A model generated the notes under the pieces. The model worked only from the letters and a program-made list of their open reading frames with translations. It was not told the DNA's origin and searched no databases. 64,000 nt of DNA from Paenibacillus solani. Lineage in GTDB: Bacteria > Bacillota > Bacilli > Paenibacillales > Paenibacillaceae. This document shows positions 45,254-54,030 of the stretch, piece after piece. Both the position numbers and the translations under genes were made by a program. The stretch spans positions 142,217 to 206,216 of the forward strand of contig NZ_LIUT01000003.1 in NCBI RefSeq assembly GCF_001277345.1. The letters are read 5' to 3'. Each line of letters starts with the position of its first letter. Positions within the stretch are counted from its first letter, which is position 1.

Positions 45254-46165
45254 ATGGACCAAATGAAAGAAGCCTATGAGCGGCTAGGTCTTCCTGAGGA
45301 TGCAACCAGGGAACAGCTTGATGACCGATATACACTGCTCATGCGCCAGACCCGCTCTCATCAAAGGCGGGAACCGGATCGGGCCGAGGAGATTGAAGCC
45401 GAATTTGCCGAAACCACCAAAGCCTACAAGTTCATCCTGGAAGAAGAGAATCGTAAATCTTTAGAAGAGATGAATCAGAAAAGGTACGGTAAATACAAGA
45501 AATTTGCCGGGACAGCGGAAAAAACCGATCATTTCTTCCGTTATTATAAATTTCATGTGCTCGGCGGCATCGCTCTGGTCGGCCTGCTTGTTTATATCGT
45601 AATCAGCATTTTCAATCACCAAGCGGAGAAAGAACGTCTGGCCAGTTTGCCTCCGGTAGATCTGGAAGTCATGTTCCTCGGCTCTTATATGAATCAGGAT
45701 GCAGGACAAGACCTTAAACCGATCGAAGACGCGATTTTGGCACAATTTCCTGAATGGAAACGTGTCACGGTTACACTGAACTATGTGCCTCCTCTGGATT
45801 CCAGCAATCCACAGGATGCGGTCATGCTGCAAAAGGCACTGTTAGTGTTGACCACCGAACGCCCGGATCTGTATATCATGGATCAGAATGCCTTTAATTG
45901 GGTTGGTAATCAAGGCATGGTACGGCCGCTCGAACCAGAGGTGGAAGGCGAGCTGAAGGATATGCTGACGCCGGAGATGCTGTTAAAGGGCAAGAACGAG
46001 GAAGATGGTTCAGAGCATGTGTTTGCCATCGATATTATGAACAGTAAGCTAAGTGAAGAACTGCCTTTACTGAAAAAAGAAATGTTCGCGGGGATTCGGG
46101 GAGATACCAAACGGAATGCCAATGCTTTGCACTTCATCAAGCAATATCTGGAGACGACTCCCTAA
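45254..46165 (+). CDS. Membrane protein with N-terminal degenerate J domain
   Basis: The 303-residue protein begins with a J-domain-like helical segment (about 1-65: YERLGLPEDATREQLDDRY and AEFAETTKAYKFILEE) in which the HPD tripeptide needed to stimulate DnaK is absent. A basic patch and one transmembrane helix follow (about 97-117), then an extracellular domain of about 185 residues with no recognised family (DLEVMFLGSYM, PDLYIMDQNAFNWVG); its pattern somewhat recalls periplasmic-binding or sugar-binding lipoproteins. GAGGTGA precedes the ATG. Function is unknown. Confidence 0.65.
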   Translation: MDQMKEAYERLGLPEDATREQLDDRYTLLMRQTRSHQRREPDRAEEIEAEFAETTKAYKFILEEENRKSLEEMNQKRYGKYKKFAGTAEKTDHFFRYYKFHVLGGIALVGLLVYIVISIFNHQAEKERLASLPPVDLEVMFLGSYMNQDAGQDLKPIEDAILAQFPEWKRVTVTLNYVPPLDSSNPQDAVMLQKALLVLTTERPDLYIMDQNAFNWVGNQGMVRPLEPEVEGELKDMLTPEMLLKGKNEEDGSEHVFAIDIMNSKLSEELPLLKKEMFAGIRGDTKRNANALHFIKQYLETTP

Positions 46166-46196
46166 ACGTTTAGATGTACTTTCATACAACACATGA

Positions 46197-46250
46197 ATAA
46201 TAGCCTCTGCTGTTCCAGCCTTACGGGAATAGCAGAGGCTATTATAGTTT
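46197..46250. terminator. Bidirectional terminator between the J-like gene and the lipoprotein gene
   Basis: TAGCCTCTGCT (46201-46211) pairs with AGCAGAGGCTA (46231-46241) around an inner TTCC/GGAA pairing; AT-rich tails lie on both sides. Confidence 0.8.
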
Positions 46251-46258
46251 AGATAGCA

Positions 46259-46945
46259 TTATAGACTAACAATTGAGCTCAGCGATGTAAAGGCATGCGG
46301 CGCAAATCCTTCGGATGGTTCGCGGTGAGGGCTATTCACGCGAAAAATATAACCTTGCCCATCAATTTCATCAACAATATAGATCTTGGTTAGACTTTCG
46401 CCTTCACCTATCATATACACGGATGCATCCTGCATGGCCTGACTCCTTTCACTGTCTTCAGCTGCACGGACTTTGCCAATCTCCTCAAGTTCCTTCTCTG
46501 CTTGTGTCTGAAGTTCATCGCTGTCATAGTCCGCAGGCAGCTTCGTAATTTCCACATAGTAATCTTTATCAACATTCATGGTCAGCTTGCCGGTTTCTGC
46601 GTCAAAGGAAAAGATATCAAAAATATACAGCGCATAGCCGTCCCCTTCCGCGAGTTTGGCTGTTTTGGTCTCTTTCATCCCTTCCAGCTCAAGCTCAAAA
46701 TCCTTGGTTGCAGGGAGCTGAGCATGACGGTTATCTGATTCTCCTGCATCAGTACCTTGTCCCTGGTTCATCTTCCCCTTTGGCTCCTCCTCCGATATAG
46801 CAGGCTCTTTGAAACCATCCTCTATCGGATTGGGGTCAACAGGCGGCTGAGAAGTTTGCTTGCCACCGCATGCAGCGATCGCCAAGAACAGCATCGCTGT
46901 AGTTACTGCTACAATTGTTTTACTCAGATGCTTTAACTTTGCCAT
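46259..46945 (-). CDS. Putative lipoprotein of unknown function
   Basis: The 228-residue precursor has a signal peptide and lipobox LAIAAC (Cys near 26), a Pro/Glu/Gly-rich linker to about residue 70, and a compact C-terminal domain with EGDGYALYIFDIFSFDAETG and GYIFRVNSPHREPSEGF. The latter suggests a small beta-rich surface domain. No family is recognised with confidence. GGAGG lies six to seven bases before the ATG. It is monocistronic and convergent with the J-like gene. Confidence 0.7.
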   Translation of the reverse strand: MAKLKHLSKTIVAVTTAMLFLAIAACGGKQTSQPPVDPNPIEDGFKEPAISEEEPKGKMNQGQGTDAGESDNRHAQLPATKDFELELEGMKETKTAKLAEGDGYALYIFDIFSFDAETGKLTMNVDKDYYVEITKLPADYDSDELQTQAEKELEEIGKVRAAEDSERSQAMQDASVYMIGEGESLTKIYIVDEIDGQGYIFRVNSPHREPSEGFAPHAFTSLSSIVSL

Positions 46946-47118
46946 ATAACCACCTCCATCATCCTAAACGGAAAACTTGTTGTTGAAGTTGCATATTTAC
47001 ACTTTTTCGAGCATTCGCCCCACATTCACATGCAAAACGATGATGATAGATTCCCTTTTCTGATCAAACAAGGTATTCTAGTATTACAGATTCAATTAGT
47101 AGATAAAGGGAGATGTTC

Positions 47119-47976
47119 ATGCCTGGTACAATTAGAATTTTTGCTGACAGCACCTGCGACTTGCCGTCCTCGTGGATAGAAGAATATAATATCGGCATTG
47201 TTCCGCTTTATGTCGTATTTGGAGAACAATCCTTACGCGATGGAGTCGACATTACTCCCGAGCAGCTCTACGCCAAAGTAGATCAGACCGGCAGTCTGCC
47301 CAAAACAGCAGCTCCCTCACCGTCTGACTTCATTGCCGCCTTCACGCCCTCCATCGAGCAAGGTGAAGATATTTTGTTCCTAAGCATTTCCTCAGAGCTC
47401 TCTTCCACTTACCAAAATGCGCTGATAGCTGCGGGAGAACTTCCTGAAGGCCGGGTCACGGTCTTTGATTCGCGGAATCTTTCCTCGGGTATCGGACTGC
47501 TTGTCATGAAGGCTGTGCATGCGGCCCGTGAAGGCTCGTCGATACCGCAGATCGTGAAGTTATTAAGCAGTATCGTGAATGAAGTGGAATGCGAATTCGT
47601 TGTTGATACGCTGGATTATTTGTATAAAGGCGGGCGCTGCTCCGGCATGCAGAATATTATTGGCAGCCTGCTGAAAATCCGTCCGGTTATCAAAGTCATG
47701 GACGGCAGTATGACGCCTGCATACAAGGTTCGCGGCAAGAAGGAGAAGGCCCTCGACCAAATGATACAGAATGCGCTGGCGCAAGTTGATAACATGGACA
47801 ATGATCTGATCGTTGTTGTACATACCATGGCAGAAGAGGAAGCCCGCTTCCTGCAGAAGCAGCTGCAAGAGAAAACCGGTGCTAAACAGGTTAGCATTTC
47901 GACAGCTGGTTGTGTCATTTGCAGTCACTGTGGTCCTCAAACCGTCGGTCTCATGTATACCAAGAAGCCATCTTAA
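47119..47976 (+). CDS. DegV family fatty-acid-binding protein
   Basis: The 285-residue protein has DegV hallmarks: ADSTCDLPSSW near residue 8, TAAPSPSDFIAAF near 62 and FLSISSELSSTYQNA near 88, residues that hold the carboxylate of a bound fatty acid. DegV (FakB-like) proteins present fatty acids to the kinase FakA for incorporation into phospholipid. ATG 47119 was chosen because GGGAG lies six bases upstream; the ATG at 47113 overlaps that site. It is monocistronic, with a terminator after it. Confidence 0.9.
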   Translation: MPGTIRIFADSTCDLPSSWIEEYNIGIVPLYVVFGEQSLRDGVDITPEQLYAKVDQTGSLPKTAAPSPSDFIAAFTPSIEQGEDILFLSISSELSSTYQNALIAAGELPEGRVTVFDSRNLSSGIGLLVMKAVHAAREGSSIPQIVKLLSSIVNEVECEFVVDTLDYLYKGGRCSGMQNIIGSLLKIRPVIKVMDGSMTPAYKVRGKKEKALDQMIQNALAQVDNMDNDLIVVVHTMAEEEARFLQKQLQEKTGAKQVSISTAGCVICSHCGPQTVGLMYTKKPS

Positions 47977-47990
47977 AGTTTGTTCATCCG

Positions 47991-48035
47991 AAGACAGTCC
48001 TGCAATGTAAACACTTCAGCAGGATTGTCTTTTTT
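47991..48035 (+). terminator. Intrinsic terminator after the DegV gene
   Basis: AAGACAGTCCTGC pairs with GCAGGATTGTCTT (one G-U pair), followed by TTTT. Confidence 0.8.
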
Positions 48036-48108
48036 CGAATATGGTCTGCAAGTTCCTTATGCACTATATAAACGCATCACCCTCCCACTAAGCCAATCGG
48101 ATGACCTT

Positions 48109-48126
48109 CCTAGACTAAAGTCTAGG
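48109..48126. promoter_or_regulatory. 18-base palindrome upstream of the small membrane protein
   Basis: CCTAGACTAAAGTCTAGG, a perfect inverted repeat with a two-base centre, about 90 bp before the start at 48217. It is a candidate operator; no binding family is recognised. Confidence 0.4.
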
Positions 48127-48216
48127 TTAAACATTCCCCGATGGACTGAGGACACTCCGGCTCATGCATGGTATTCTTGGATTAATCCATTTACATAAGG
48201 AAAGGAACGACGTTTG

Positions 48217-48720
48217 ATGATGAAACGTACCATATTGGCACCTCTGCTCATCCTGCTCGGCGCTTACTTACTCTTAAATCAAGGCGGAACGGTTGGACCC
48301 GGCACAATCTTTGCCACATTCTGGCCCACGATGTTTGTGATCCCACTCGGATTATTTTTCCACTGGATGTATTTCTCACTTGTTGGACGCAAGGGAATCG
48401 GACTGTTAATACCAGGCGGCGTCCTGCTCACTGCCGGTATTGTCAGCCAAATCGCCACCTTGTTCGACTCTTGGGGATCCATGTGGCCCGGCTTTATTCT
48501 GGCGGCCGCCGCAGGACTGTTTGAGTTCTACTGGTTCGGTTCGCGTAACAAGTGGCTGCTTATTCCAATTAACATTCTGACTGTGCTCTCCCTGCTGTTC
48601 TTCGTTGTATTCTCAATAGGACCGGTAATGAGCTACCTGTCATTCATACAGCCTGTCATTGCCGTCATGCTAGTACTTGGCGGAGCATGGCTGATTCTGG
48701 GACGAAGAAGACATAGTTAA
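48217..48720 (+). CDS. Small polytopic membrane protein (LiaI/LiaF-type transmembrane region)
   Basis: The 167-residue product has about five transmembrane helices and almost no soluble part. Helix pairs such as LLILLGAYLLLNQ and PVIAVMLVLGGAWLILG resemble the membrane region found in LiaI/LiaF and DUF5668-type proteins of the envelope-stress response, but no catalytic motif is present. AAAGGA lies ten bases before ATG 48217; TTG 48214 or ATG 48220 are alternatives. An 18-base palindrome upstream may control it. Confidence 0.65.
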   Translation: MMKRTILAPLLILLGAYLLLNQGGTVGPGTIFATFWPTMFVIPLGLFFHWMYFSLVGRKGIGLLIPGGVLLTAGIVSQIATLFDSWGSMWPGFILAAAAGLFEFYWFGSRNKWLLIPINILTVLSLLFFVVFSIGPVMSYLSFIQPVIAVMLVLGGAWLILGRRRHS

Positions 48721-48752
48721 GAGATGTCTCGTTAAACCGTTAAACAATGCAT

Positions 48753-48794
48753 AAAGGCAATCCGAGGAATAGCTAACCTTCGGATTGCCTTTAT
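48753..48794 (+). terminator. Intrinsic terminator after the small membrane protein gene
   Basis: AAAGGCAATCCGA (48753-48765) pairs with TCGGATTGCCTTT (48780-48792). Confidence 0.8.
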
Positions 48795-48869
48795 GTTATG
48801 AATTACGCATTACAACGCTATGAATTGTGAAGACGCAGCGACAGCAAAAGATTCATTACTTTGAAACAG

Positions 48870-48904
48870 TTAATGAATGCAGGATCACCATGGTCATTCA
48901 TTAA
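48870..48904 (-). terminator. Hairpin at the end of the SR1P-like gene
   Basis: TTAATGAATG and CATTCATTAA form a ten-pair AT-rich stem that includes the stop codon of the minus-strand gene, followed by CTGTTTC. A terminator role is uncertain. Confidence 0.4.
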
Positions 48905-49074
48905 TTAAGAGATTCCGCCCCTTTGCATTCTCCTTTCCCGCAGTATCCATAAATAATCTTCACGCCGTCACTTGGGATTGTATCCACCATCTCGTCACAT
49001 CTGGAGCATATAATCAGGCCCCATTCCTCATTTGTCTTGTCTTTAGCTGCCTCCGGGCTTGTTAACGCTTTCAT
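48901..49074 (-). CDS. SR1P-like GapA-binding peptide (57 residues)
   Basis: The frame starts at ATG 49074 with AAGGAGGAAATATA directly upstream. Residues about 19-57 match the SR1P pattern: GLIICSRCDEMVDTIPSDGV, then KIIYGYCGKGEC, with the two CxxC-like pairs and the LYG/IYG turn. In B. subtilis, SR1P is encoded in the regulatory RNA SR1; it binds GapA and aids RNA turnover. Here an extra 18 residues precede the domain. It is the only gene in the 48795-49391 interval; no clear promoter or CcpN site was found in the 316 bp upstream. Confidence 0.75.
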   Translation of the reverse strand: MKALTSPEAAKDKTNEEWGLIICSRCDEMVDTIPSDGVKIIYGYCGKGECKGAESLN

Positions 49075-49391
49075 TATATTTCCTCCTTACGCTTATTCAC
49101 CTTGCTGCAAGGCCATTTACACCTGCTCGTTAGCCAAATAACCCGCTCCACCATAATTGAGATTAATACTTACCCGCTGGCTCACGCCTCCCTTTATTTC
49201 CCACTGTAATCATAATATATTGGGTTACAAATGAAGTTATGAGTACATCATGTTTAATGCAAACAAAAAATTGAAAATTTGACGAAAGAATAATCTGGCC
49301 CCGGAAGAATGTATATCCTTAAATTGGAACTGCATGATAAAATATTCTTCGGAAATGATAGACATTTGACATTATTGATGGAGGGTTTAGG

Positions 49392-50366
49392 TTGAAGAAC
49401 ACATGGCAGCTCATTAAGAAAGGAAATACCTCTTCTGCCATTGCGGCACTTGGCAACACGGGATTAGCGGTTATCAAGGGAATTGCCGCATCGGTCAGCG
49501 GCAGCGGAACCATGTTCGCATCGGCCATGCATTCGGTGGCAGACGCCGTGAACCAGGGATTTGTATTTGTCGGCAGCGTGCTCGCCGAGCGAAAGCCGAC
49601 CAAGAAGTTTCCCACCGGCTTCGGTAGGGTCATAAATCTGGTCTGTATGGTGGCGGTGATCGTCGTTACCATTATGGCCTATGAGACGATCCTTAAAGGC
49701 TTTAAGCTGTTAAAGCATCCGGAGGAAGCCACAAACTTCTGGCTCAATTTCATTGTGCTGGCTGTCGCCGTACTCATCGACGGCTCGATTCTGTTCAAAG
49801 CCATGAAAGAGATTATGAAAGAAACGCGCGTTCAGGCATCCGGGCTTGCCCTGCTGCCAGCGGCTTTCAAGCACGCAGGCCGTGCTGCCCCGCCAACAAG
49901 ACTGGTGTTCTATGAAGATATCGTGGCAACACTGGGTGCCCTCTTCGCTCTCATTGCTATTGTGTTCGCCCATTTCTTCCATTTCCTCATCCTGGACGGA
50001 ATTGCGACCATCCTGATCGGCTGTCTCATGGTAGGCGTGGCATTTAAGGTAGGCTACGATAACATGGTTGGCTTAATTGGAGTAGCCGCTCCAAATGAAG
50101 TGGAAGAGAAGATATCCCAGCTCATTCTAAGCGATCGGGACGTTCGTGATATCAATCGCCTGCGAATTCTGCAGGAAGGCCGAAATTATCATGTAGAGGC
50201 CTATATTGAACTGAAGAAGGGAATGACCCTGGCTGAGGCTGGCCATTCCAAGATGAGGATCAACGCCCTGCTAAATCAGGATCCCAATATTTCGGATGTG
50301 ACCCTGGGTATCTTGGAGGATGATGGCATCAAGCTCTGGAATCCGAGCGAAGATATCGATAAATAG
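49392..50366 (+). CDS. Cation diffusion facilitator (CDF) family transporter
   Basis: The 324-residue protein exports divalent metal ions in exchange for protons. The first metal-site motif, HSVADAVNQ, lies near residue 47 and a second (FYEDIVATLGALFAL) near 176, between roughly five transmembrane helices; a cytoplasmic ferredoxin-like domain follows at about 235-310. The start is TTG at 49392 with GGAGG seven bases upstream. The metal (Zn, Mn, Fe or Co) cannot be assigned. It is monocistronic with its own terminator. Confidence 0.87.
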   Translation: MKNTWQLIKKGNTSSAIAALGNTGLAVIKGIAASVSGSGTMFASAMHSVADAVNQGFVFVGSVLAERKPTKKFPTGFGRVINLVCMVAVIVVTIMAYETILKGFKLLKHPEEATNFWLNFIVLAVAVLIDGSILFKAMKEIMKETRVQASGLALLPAAFKHAGRAAPPTRLVFYEDIVATLGALFALIAIVFAHFFHFLILDGIATILIGCLMVGVAFKVGYDNMVGLIGVAAPNEVEEKISQLILSDRDVRDINRLRILQEGRNYHVEAYIELKKGMTLAEAGHSKMRINALLNQDPNISDVTLGILEDDGIKLWNPSEDIDK

Positions 50367-50373
50367 ATAGTCA

Positions 50374-50424
50374 AAGAGGCATACCTTAAGGTTCGAATGA
50401 ACCTCGGGTATGCCTCTCTTTTTA
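50374..50424. terminator. Bidirectional terminator between the CDF and S9 peptidase genes
   Basis: AGAGGCATACC pairs with GGTATGCCTCT, with an inner AGGTTC/GAACCT hairpin; T runs lie on both strands. Confidence 0.85.
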
Positions 50425-50442
50425 TAGTGATTTGCGTCTTGC

Positions 50443-52239
50443 TTATTGATTACGTTTCAGGAATTCATCCATTCGAGCGTAGGCGATTTTTTCGTTGGCC
50501 TTCTTGGTAATTCCGTGACCTTCGTCCTCAAACACCAGGTATTCCACATCCCGGCCCTTGGCCCGCAGCGCTTCGACGATTTGGTCCGACTCTTCCTTGA
50601 CGACACGCGGATCATTAGCTCCTTGAACAATGAGCATCGGGTTCACCATGTTATCCAGGTATGTAATCGGTGAATCTTTGATAAAGCGATCCTTATCACG
50701 CTCGGGATCACCGATCCAACGCTCCATGATCGGCTTCCAATGCTCGGGTACCGAGTTATAGAAGGTAAACAGATTGCTGACGCCGACGATGTCAATCGCT
50801 GCTTTGAAATACTCCGGATTTCGGCCAGCCAGCAGCAGGGTCATATAACCGCCGTAGCTTCCGCCCATAACGAAGAGCTTCTCACGGCTCGAAATCCCTT
50901 GCTCAAACAGCCAATCCATGCCTGCCAAGCAGTCCTTGCGCGGTCCCTCGCCCCAATCCTGCTCCACCAATTTTACGAAAGAACTGCCATAACCGGTGCT
51001 TCCCCGGAAGTTCGGACAGAAGATGTGATATCCTTTTGCAAGGATATATTGGAACATGGAGCGGAACTGCTTGCGCTCCGAGGCTTGCGGGCCCCCATGC
51101 GGCCAGAACACGGTATAACCGTTTGCCACGTTGTCTTTGGCGCGGAACAGAAGTGCCTCGATCTCCATCCCGTCAAAAGATGGATATGTCACGACATCCG
51201 GCGTCACCATGTCCTCATCGGTCAACCCTGTCAGCACATTCTTCGTGATCATACTCCATGAGCCGCCTGCGTAACGGTAAATGTTAAGCGGCTTCACCGC
51301 ACCTCGGGCGAGCAGGTACAGATTACCGGACTTCGTGACATTCAGCTGTTCCACAATGTCCGACGGAAGAGGAATGGCGGTTAATTGACCACTGTCGAGC
51401 GAATAGGCATACAATCGATCCTCCACTCCTCTTTCCGTGACGATGTAGAGAGTCCGGGAATCCTTATGATAGCGCATGACCTGAACGCTCTCCCGATCGA
51501 TGCGGCACAGAGGCTCAAACTTCTGCTGCGTGATGTCATAGCGTGCTACATAGGAAAATTCCGATTCATAATCCGTAGCGAAAATGACCTGATCGTTGCC
51601 GGTAAACAGCACATTTCCCGAAATATGCACCTGTTCAGGCGAAGGCGTCAAGCACACCGCTTCCTCGCCTTCACGCTTCACATAGCTTACATAATAGGTG
51701 TTTGCGTACATTTTGGTATACGCGATCGTCTTCTCATCCGGGCTTACGGCACATAATTCAGTCGACGTCTCCTTGCCTTCAAGGAGCAGTTGATCCTCTT
51801 GTGTATCCAGATGATATACATGCGAATTCAAGAAGGACGGATTGTCTTTGGATGTGACATAGTACATACGTTTACCGTCCTCCGACAGGTGAACGAAGTA
51901 ATGCTTATCATTCGGATCAGCTCCGTTAAACAGTGGCATAGGCTCTCCGCCGTTCCAGCGCAGCGCATGAAATTGATAATTCTCGTTTCCATCACGGTCG
52001 AACGCCGTTAAGATATGCCGCCCTTCCGGGTCCAGCTTAATGAAGCTCGCGATCTGATCGTTGTATGTAAGGGGATAAGGATAGGGGCTCTCTCCTTCTA
52101 GATCCATGGCCCATAAATTAAACTTACCGTTCAGGCTGCTGCTGAATACGAGGCGTGATTCATCGGCGCTGATGCCAAATGTACGAATGGCATACGTTTG
52201 AAAAAATTGCTCTACATCCGGTTTAGGAAAATCAATCAT
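50443..52239 (-). CDS. S9 family prolyl oligopeptidase-type peptidase
   Basis: The 598-residue protein has an N-terminal seven-bladed beta-propeller-like part (about 1-340, repeated WD-like segments such as SADESRLVFSSSLNGKFNLW) and a C-terminal alpha/beta hydrolase. The nucleophile lies in GGSYGGYMT near residue 450, with Asp in QGANDPRVVKEE near 540 and His in DEGHGITKK near 572. It probably cleaves acyl or dipeptides from peptides in the cytoplasm, since no signal peptide is seen. ATG 52239 has GGGAGG seven bases upstream. Confidence 0.87.
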   Translation of the reverse strand: MIDFPKPDVEQFFQTYAIRTFGISADESRLVFSSSLNGKFNLWAMDLEGESPYPYPLTYNDQIASFIKLDPEGRHILTAFDRDGNENYQFHALRWNGGEPMPLFNGADPNDKHYFVHLSEDGKRMYYVTSKDNPSFLNSHVYHLDTQEDQLLLEGKETSTELCAVSPDEKTIAYTKMYANTYYVSYVKREGEEAVCLTPSPEQVHISGNVLFTGNDQVIFATDYESEFSYVARYDITQQKFEPLCRIDRESVQVMRYHKDSRTLYIVTERGVEDRLYAYSLDSGQLTAIPLPSDIVEQLNVTKSGNLYLLARGAVKPLNIYRYAGGSWSMITKNVLTGLTDEDMVTPDVVTYPSFDGMEIEALLFRAKDNVANGYTVFWPHGGPQASERKQFRSMFQYILAKGYHIFCPNFRGSTGYGSSFVKLVEQDWGEGPRKDCLAGMDWLFEQGISSREKLFVMGGSYGGYMTLLLAGRNPEYFKAAIDIVGVSNLFTFYNSVPEHWKPIMERWIGDPERDKDRFIKDSPITYLDNMVNPMLIVQGANDPRVVKEESDQIVEALRAKGRDVEYLVFEDEGHGITKKANEKIAYARMDEFLKRNQ

Positions 52240-52514
52240 TGTTCTGCCTCCCTGGTATTTATCGAATAATCCAACGGTTAATAAATGCATTTAATTAGGA
52301 AACTCGCCGGATTCCAATCCCATTATAACCCAAAATCCACCTGCTCGGCATCGTTATCCGGACGTAGAAGACACTACGTCTCCCGACCGAGAAGATCAAG
52401 ATAATGTTCATTATTACATCATTTCTCCGATTCCCTTATGCAGCCCGCATATCTGCAGCAGGATTCCATATAAATGATAAGAACCAAGTTTTTCATGACG
52501 AAGGGGGAATCCTC

Positions 52515-53906
52515 GTGCACCAAGACGAGATCGCGGAACTGGAACGTTCCATTGCGGAGATTACCGAAATCGCTACAGGCTTTGGTCTTGATTTTTACCC
52601 TATGCGATACGAAATCTGCCCGGCAGACATCATATATACCTTCGGCGCTTATGGAATGCCTACCCGCTTCAGCCATTGGAGCTTTGGAAAAACCTTCAAT
52701 AAAATGAAAATGCAATATGACTTTGGACTTAGTAAAATATACGAGCTCGTGATTAACTCCAATCCCTGCTACGCGTTTCTCCTGGACGGCAATTCACTGA
52801 TCCAGAATAAACTCATCGTGGCTCATGTCCTTGCTCATTGTGATTTCTTTAAGAACAACGCCCGCTTCTCCGTATCCAACCGCAATATGGTAGAGAGCAT
52901 GTCGGCCACTGCCGAGCGGATCTCCCGCTATGAAATTGAGCATGGTACAGAAGCGGTTGAGCAGTTCATCGATGCTGTACTGGCGATTCAAGAGCATGTG
53001 GATCCACAGATTGTAAGGCCCGATAAACTAGATAAAGAACGGTACACCGCACGTCGGATGCAAGAGCGTGAAGTGGAAGCGAAGCGGCAGCAGCCACCTG
53101 GCCGATACGATGATTTATGGGGAATGGACGAAGAGGATGAGGGGAAATCGGACAAATACGCAGCCTCAGCCAAGCGCTTCCCGCCTGAGCCCGAGAAAGA
53201 CATCATGTGGTTCATTCAGGAGTACTCCGACATTCTGGAGGATTGGCAGCGGGATATTATGAGCATGCTCCGTGAAGAAATGCTATACTTCTGGCCACAG
53301 ATGGAGACGAAAATCATGAACGAAGGCTGGGCTTCATATTGGCATCAGCGCATCCTGCGGGAAATGGATCTGACCAGCGATGAAACAGTGGAATTCGCCA
53401 AGCTTAACGCCTCGGTTGTTCAGCCGTCACGCCACAGTCTGAATCCGTACTACCTGGGTCTTAAAATCTTTGAGGATATCGAGCGCCGCTGGGATCGAGA
53501 GAAGATATTCGATGTACGTGAGTATGATTCTGACATCTCCTTTCTGCGCAATTATCTTACCAAAGAATTGGTGAGAGATCTGGATCTCTATGTGTTTGAG
53601 AAAAAAGGAGCAGAGTGGAAAATCACCGATAAGGCTTGGGAGAATATTCGAGACCAGCTGGTCGTCTCCCGTGTCAACGGCGGATCGCCTTACCTCGTAG
53701 TGACAGATGGCGACCACCTCCGTTCCGGTGAGCTGATGATCAAGCATCTGTACGAAGGCATCGAGCTTGACCTGAAATATATGGAGCGCACCGTTCCCCA
53801 TGTTTACCGGCTCTGGGGCAAACCGGTGCATCTGCATACGATGATAGAGAACAAGCCGATTCTATTCTCCTATGATGGAAAAAAGCTTCATCGGCGGTTT
53901 ATTTAA
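52515..53906 (+). CDS. spoVR: SpoVR family protein
   Basis: The 463-residue protein is close to B. subtilis SpoVR (about 468), which affects spore cortex formation. Family blocks are present: YEICPADIIYTFGAYGMPTR near 33, NSNPCYAFLLDGNSLIQNKL near 78 and MNEGWASYWHQRILREMDL near 270. GTG 52515 was chosen because AAGGGGGA lies six bases upstream; the frame is open back to 52404 without a good site. SpoVR, YhbH (YeaH) and PrkA (YeaG) tend to occur together, and PrkA lies 1.4 kb away here, on the other strand. Confidence 0.88.
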   Translation: MHQDEIAELERSIAEITEIATGFGLDFYPMRYEICPADIIYTFGAYGMPTRFSHWSFGKTFNKMKMQYDFGLSKIYELVINSNPCYAFLLDGNSLIQNKLIVAHVLAHCDFFKNNARFSVSNRNMVESMSATAERISRYEIEHGTEAVEQFIDAVLAIQEHVDPQIVRPDKLDKERYTARRMQEREVEAKRQQPPGRYDDLWGMDEEDEGKSDKYAASAKRFPPEPEKDIMWFIQEYSDILEDWQRDIMSMLREEMLYFWPQMETKIMNEGWASYWHQRILREMDLTSDETVEFAKLNASVVQPSRHSLNPYYLGLKIFEDIERRWDREKIFDVREYDSDISFLRNYLTKELVRDLDLYVFEKKGAEWKITDKAWENIRDQLVVSRVNGGSPYLVVTDGDHLRSGELMIKHLYEGIELDLKYMERTVPHVYRLWGKPVHLHTMIENKPILFSYDGKKLHRRFI

Positions 53907-53942
53907 CAAGTCGGCGAATGATAATAACACTATATAACGCAG

Positions 53943-53992
53943 CAGCACCAGCGATTGGAGTAATACCTCCATTTGCTGGTGCTGTCGTGTTT
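53943..53992 (+). terminator. Intrinsic terminator after spoVR
   Basis: AGCACCAGC pairs with GCTGGTGCT, with an inner GGAG/CTCC pairing, followed by GTCGTGTTTTATT. Confidence 0.75.
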
Positions 53993-54030
53993 TATTGATA
54001 TAAATATAAGTCATCTGGTTCTGCTGTCAT

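Noticed and set aside
48877..49065. Plus-strand 62-codon frame
   Set aside because: It overlaps the SR1P-like gene on the other strand and lacks a ribosome-binding site.
53427..53837. Minus-strand frame antisense to spoVR
   Set aside because: No start signal and no family; spoVR coding is unambiguous on the other strand.
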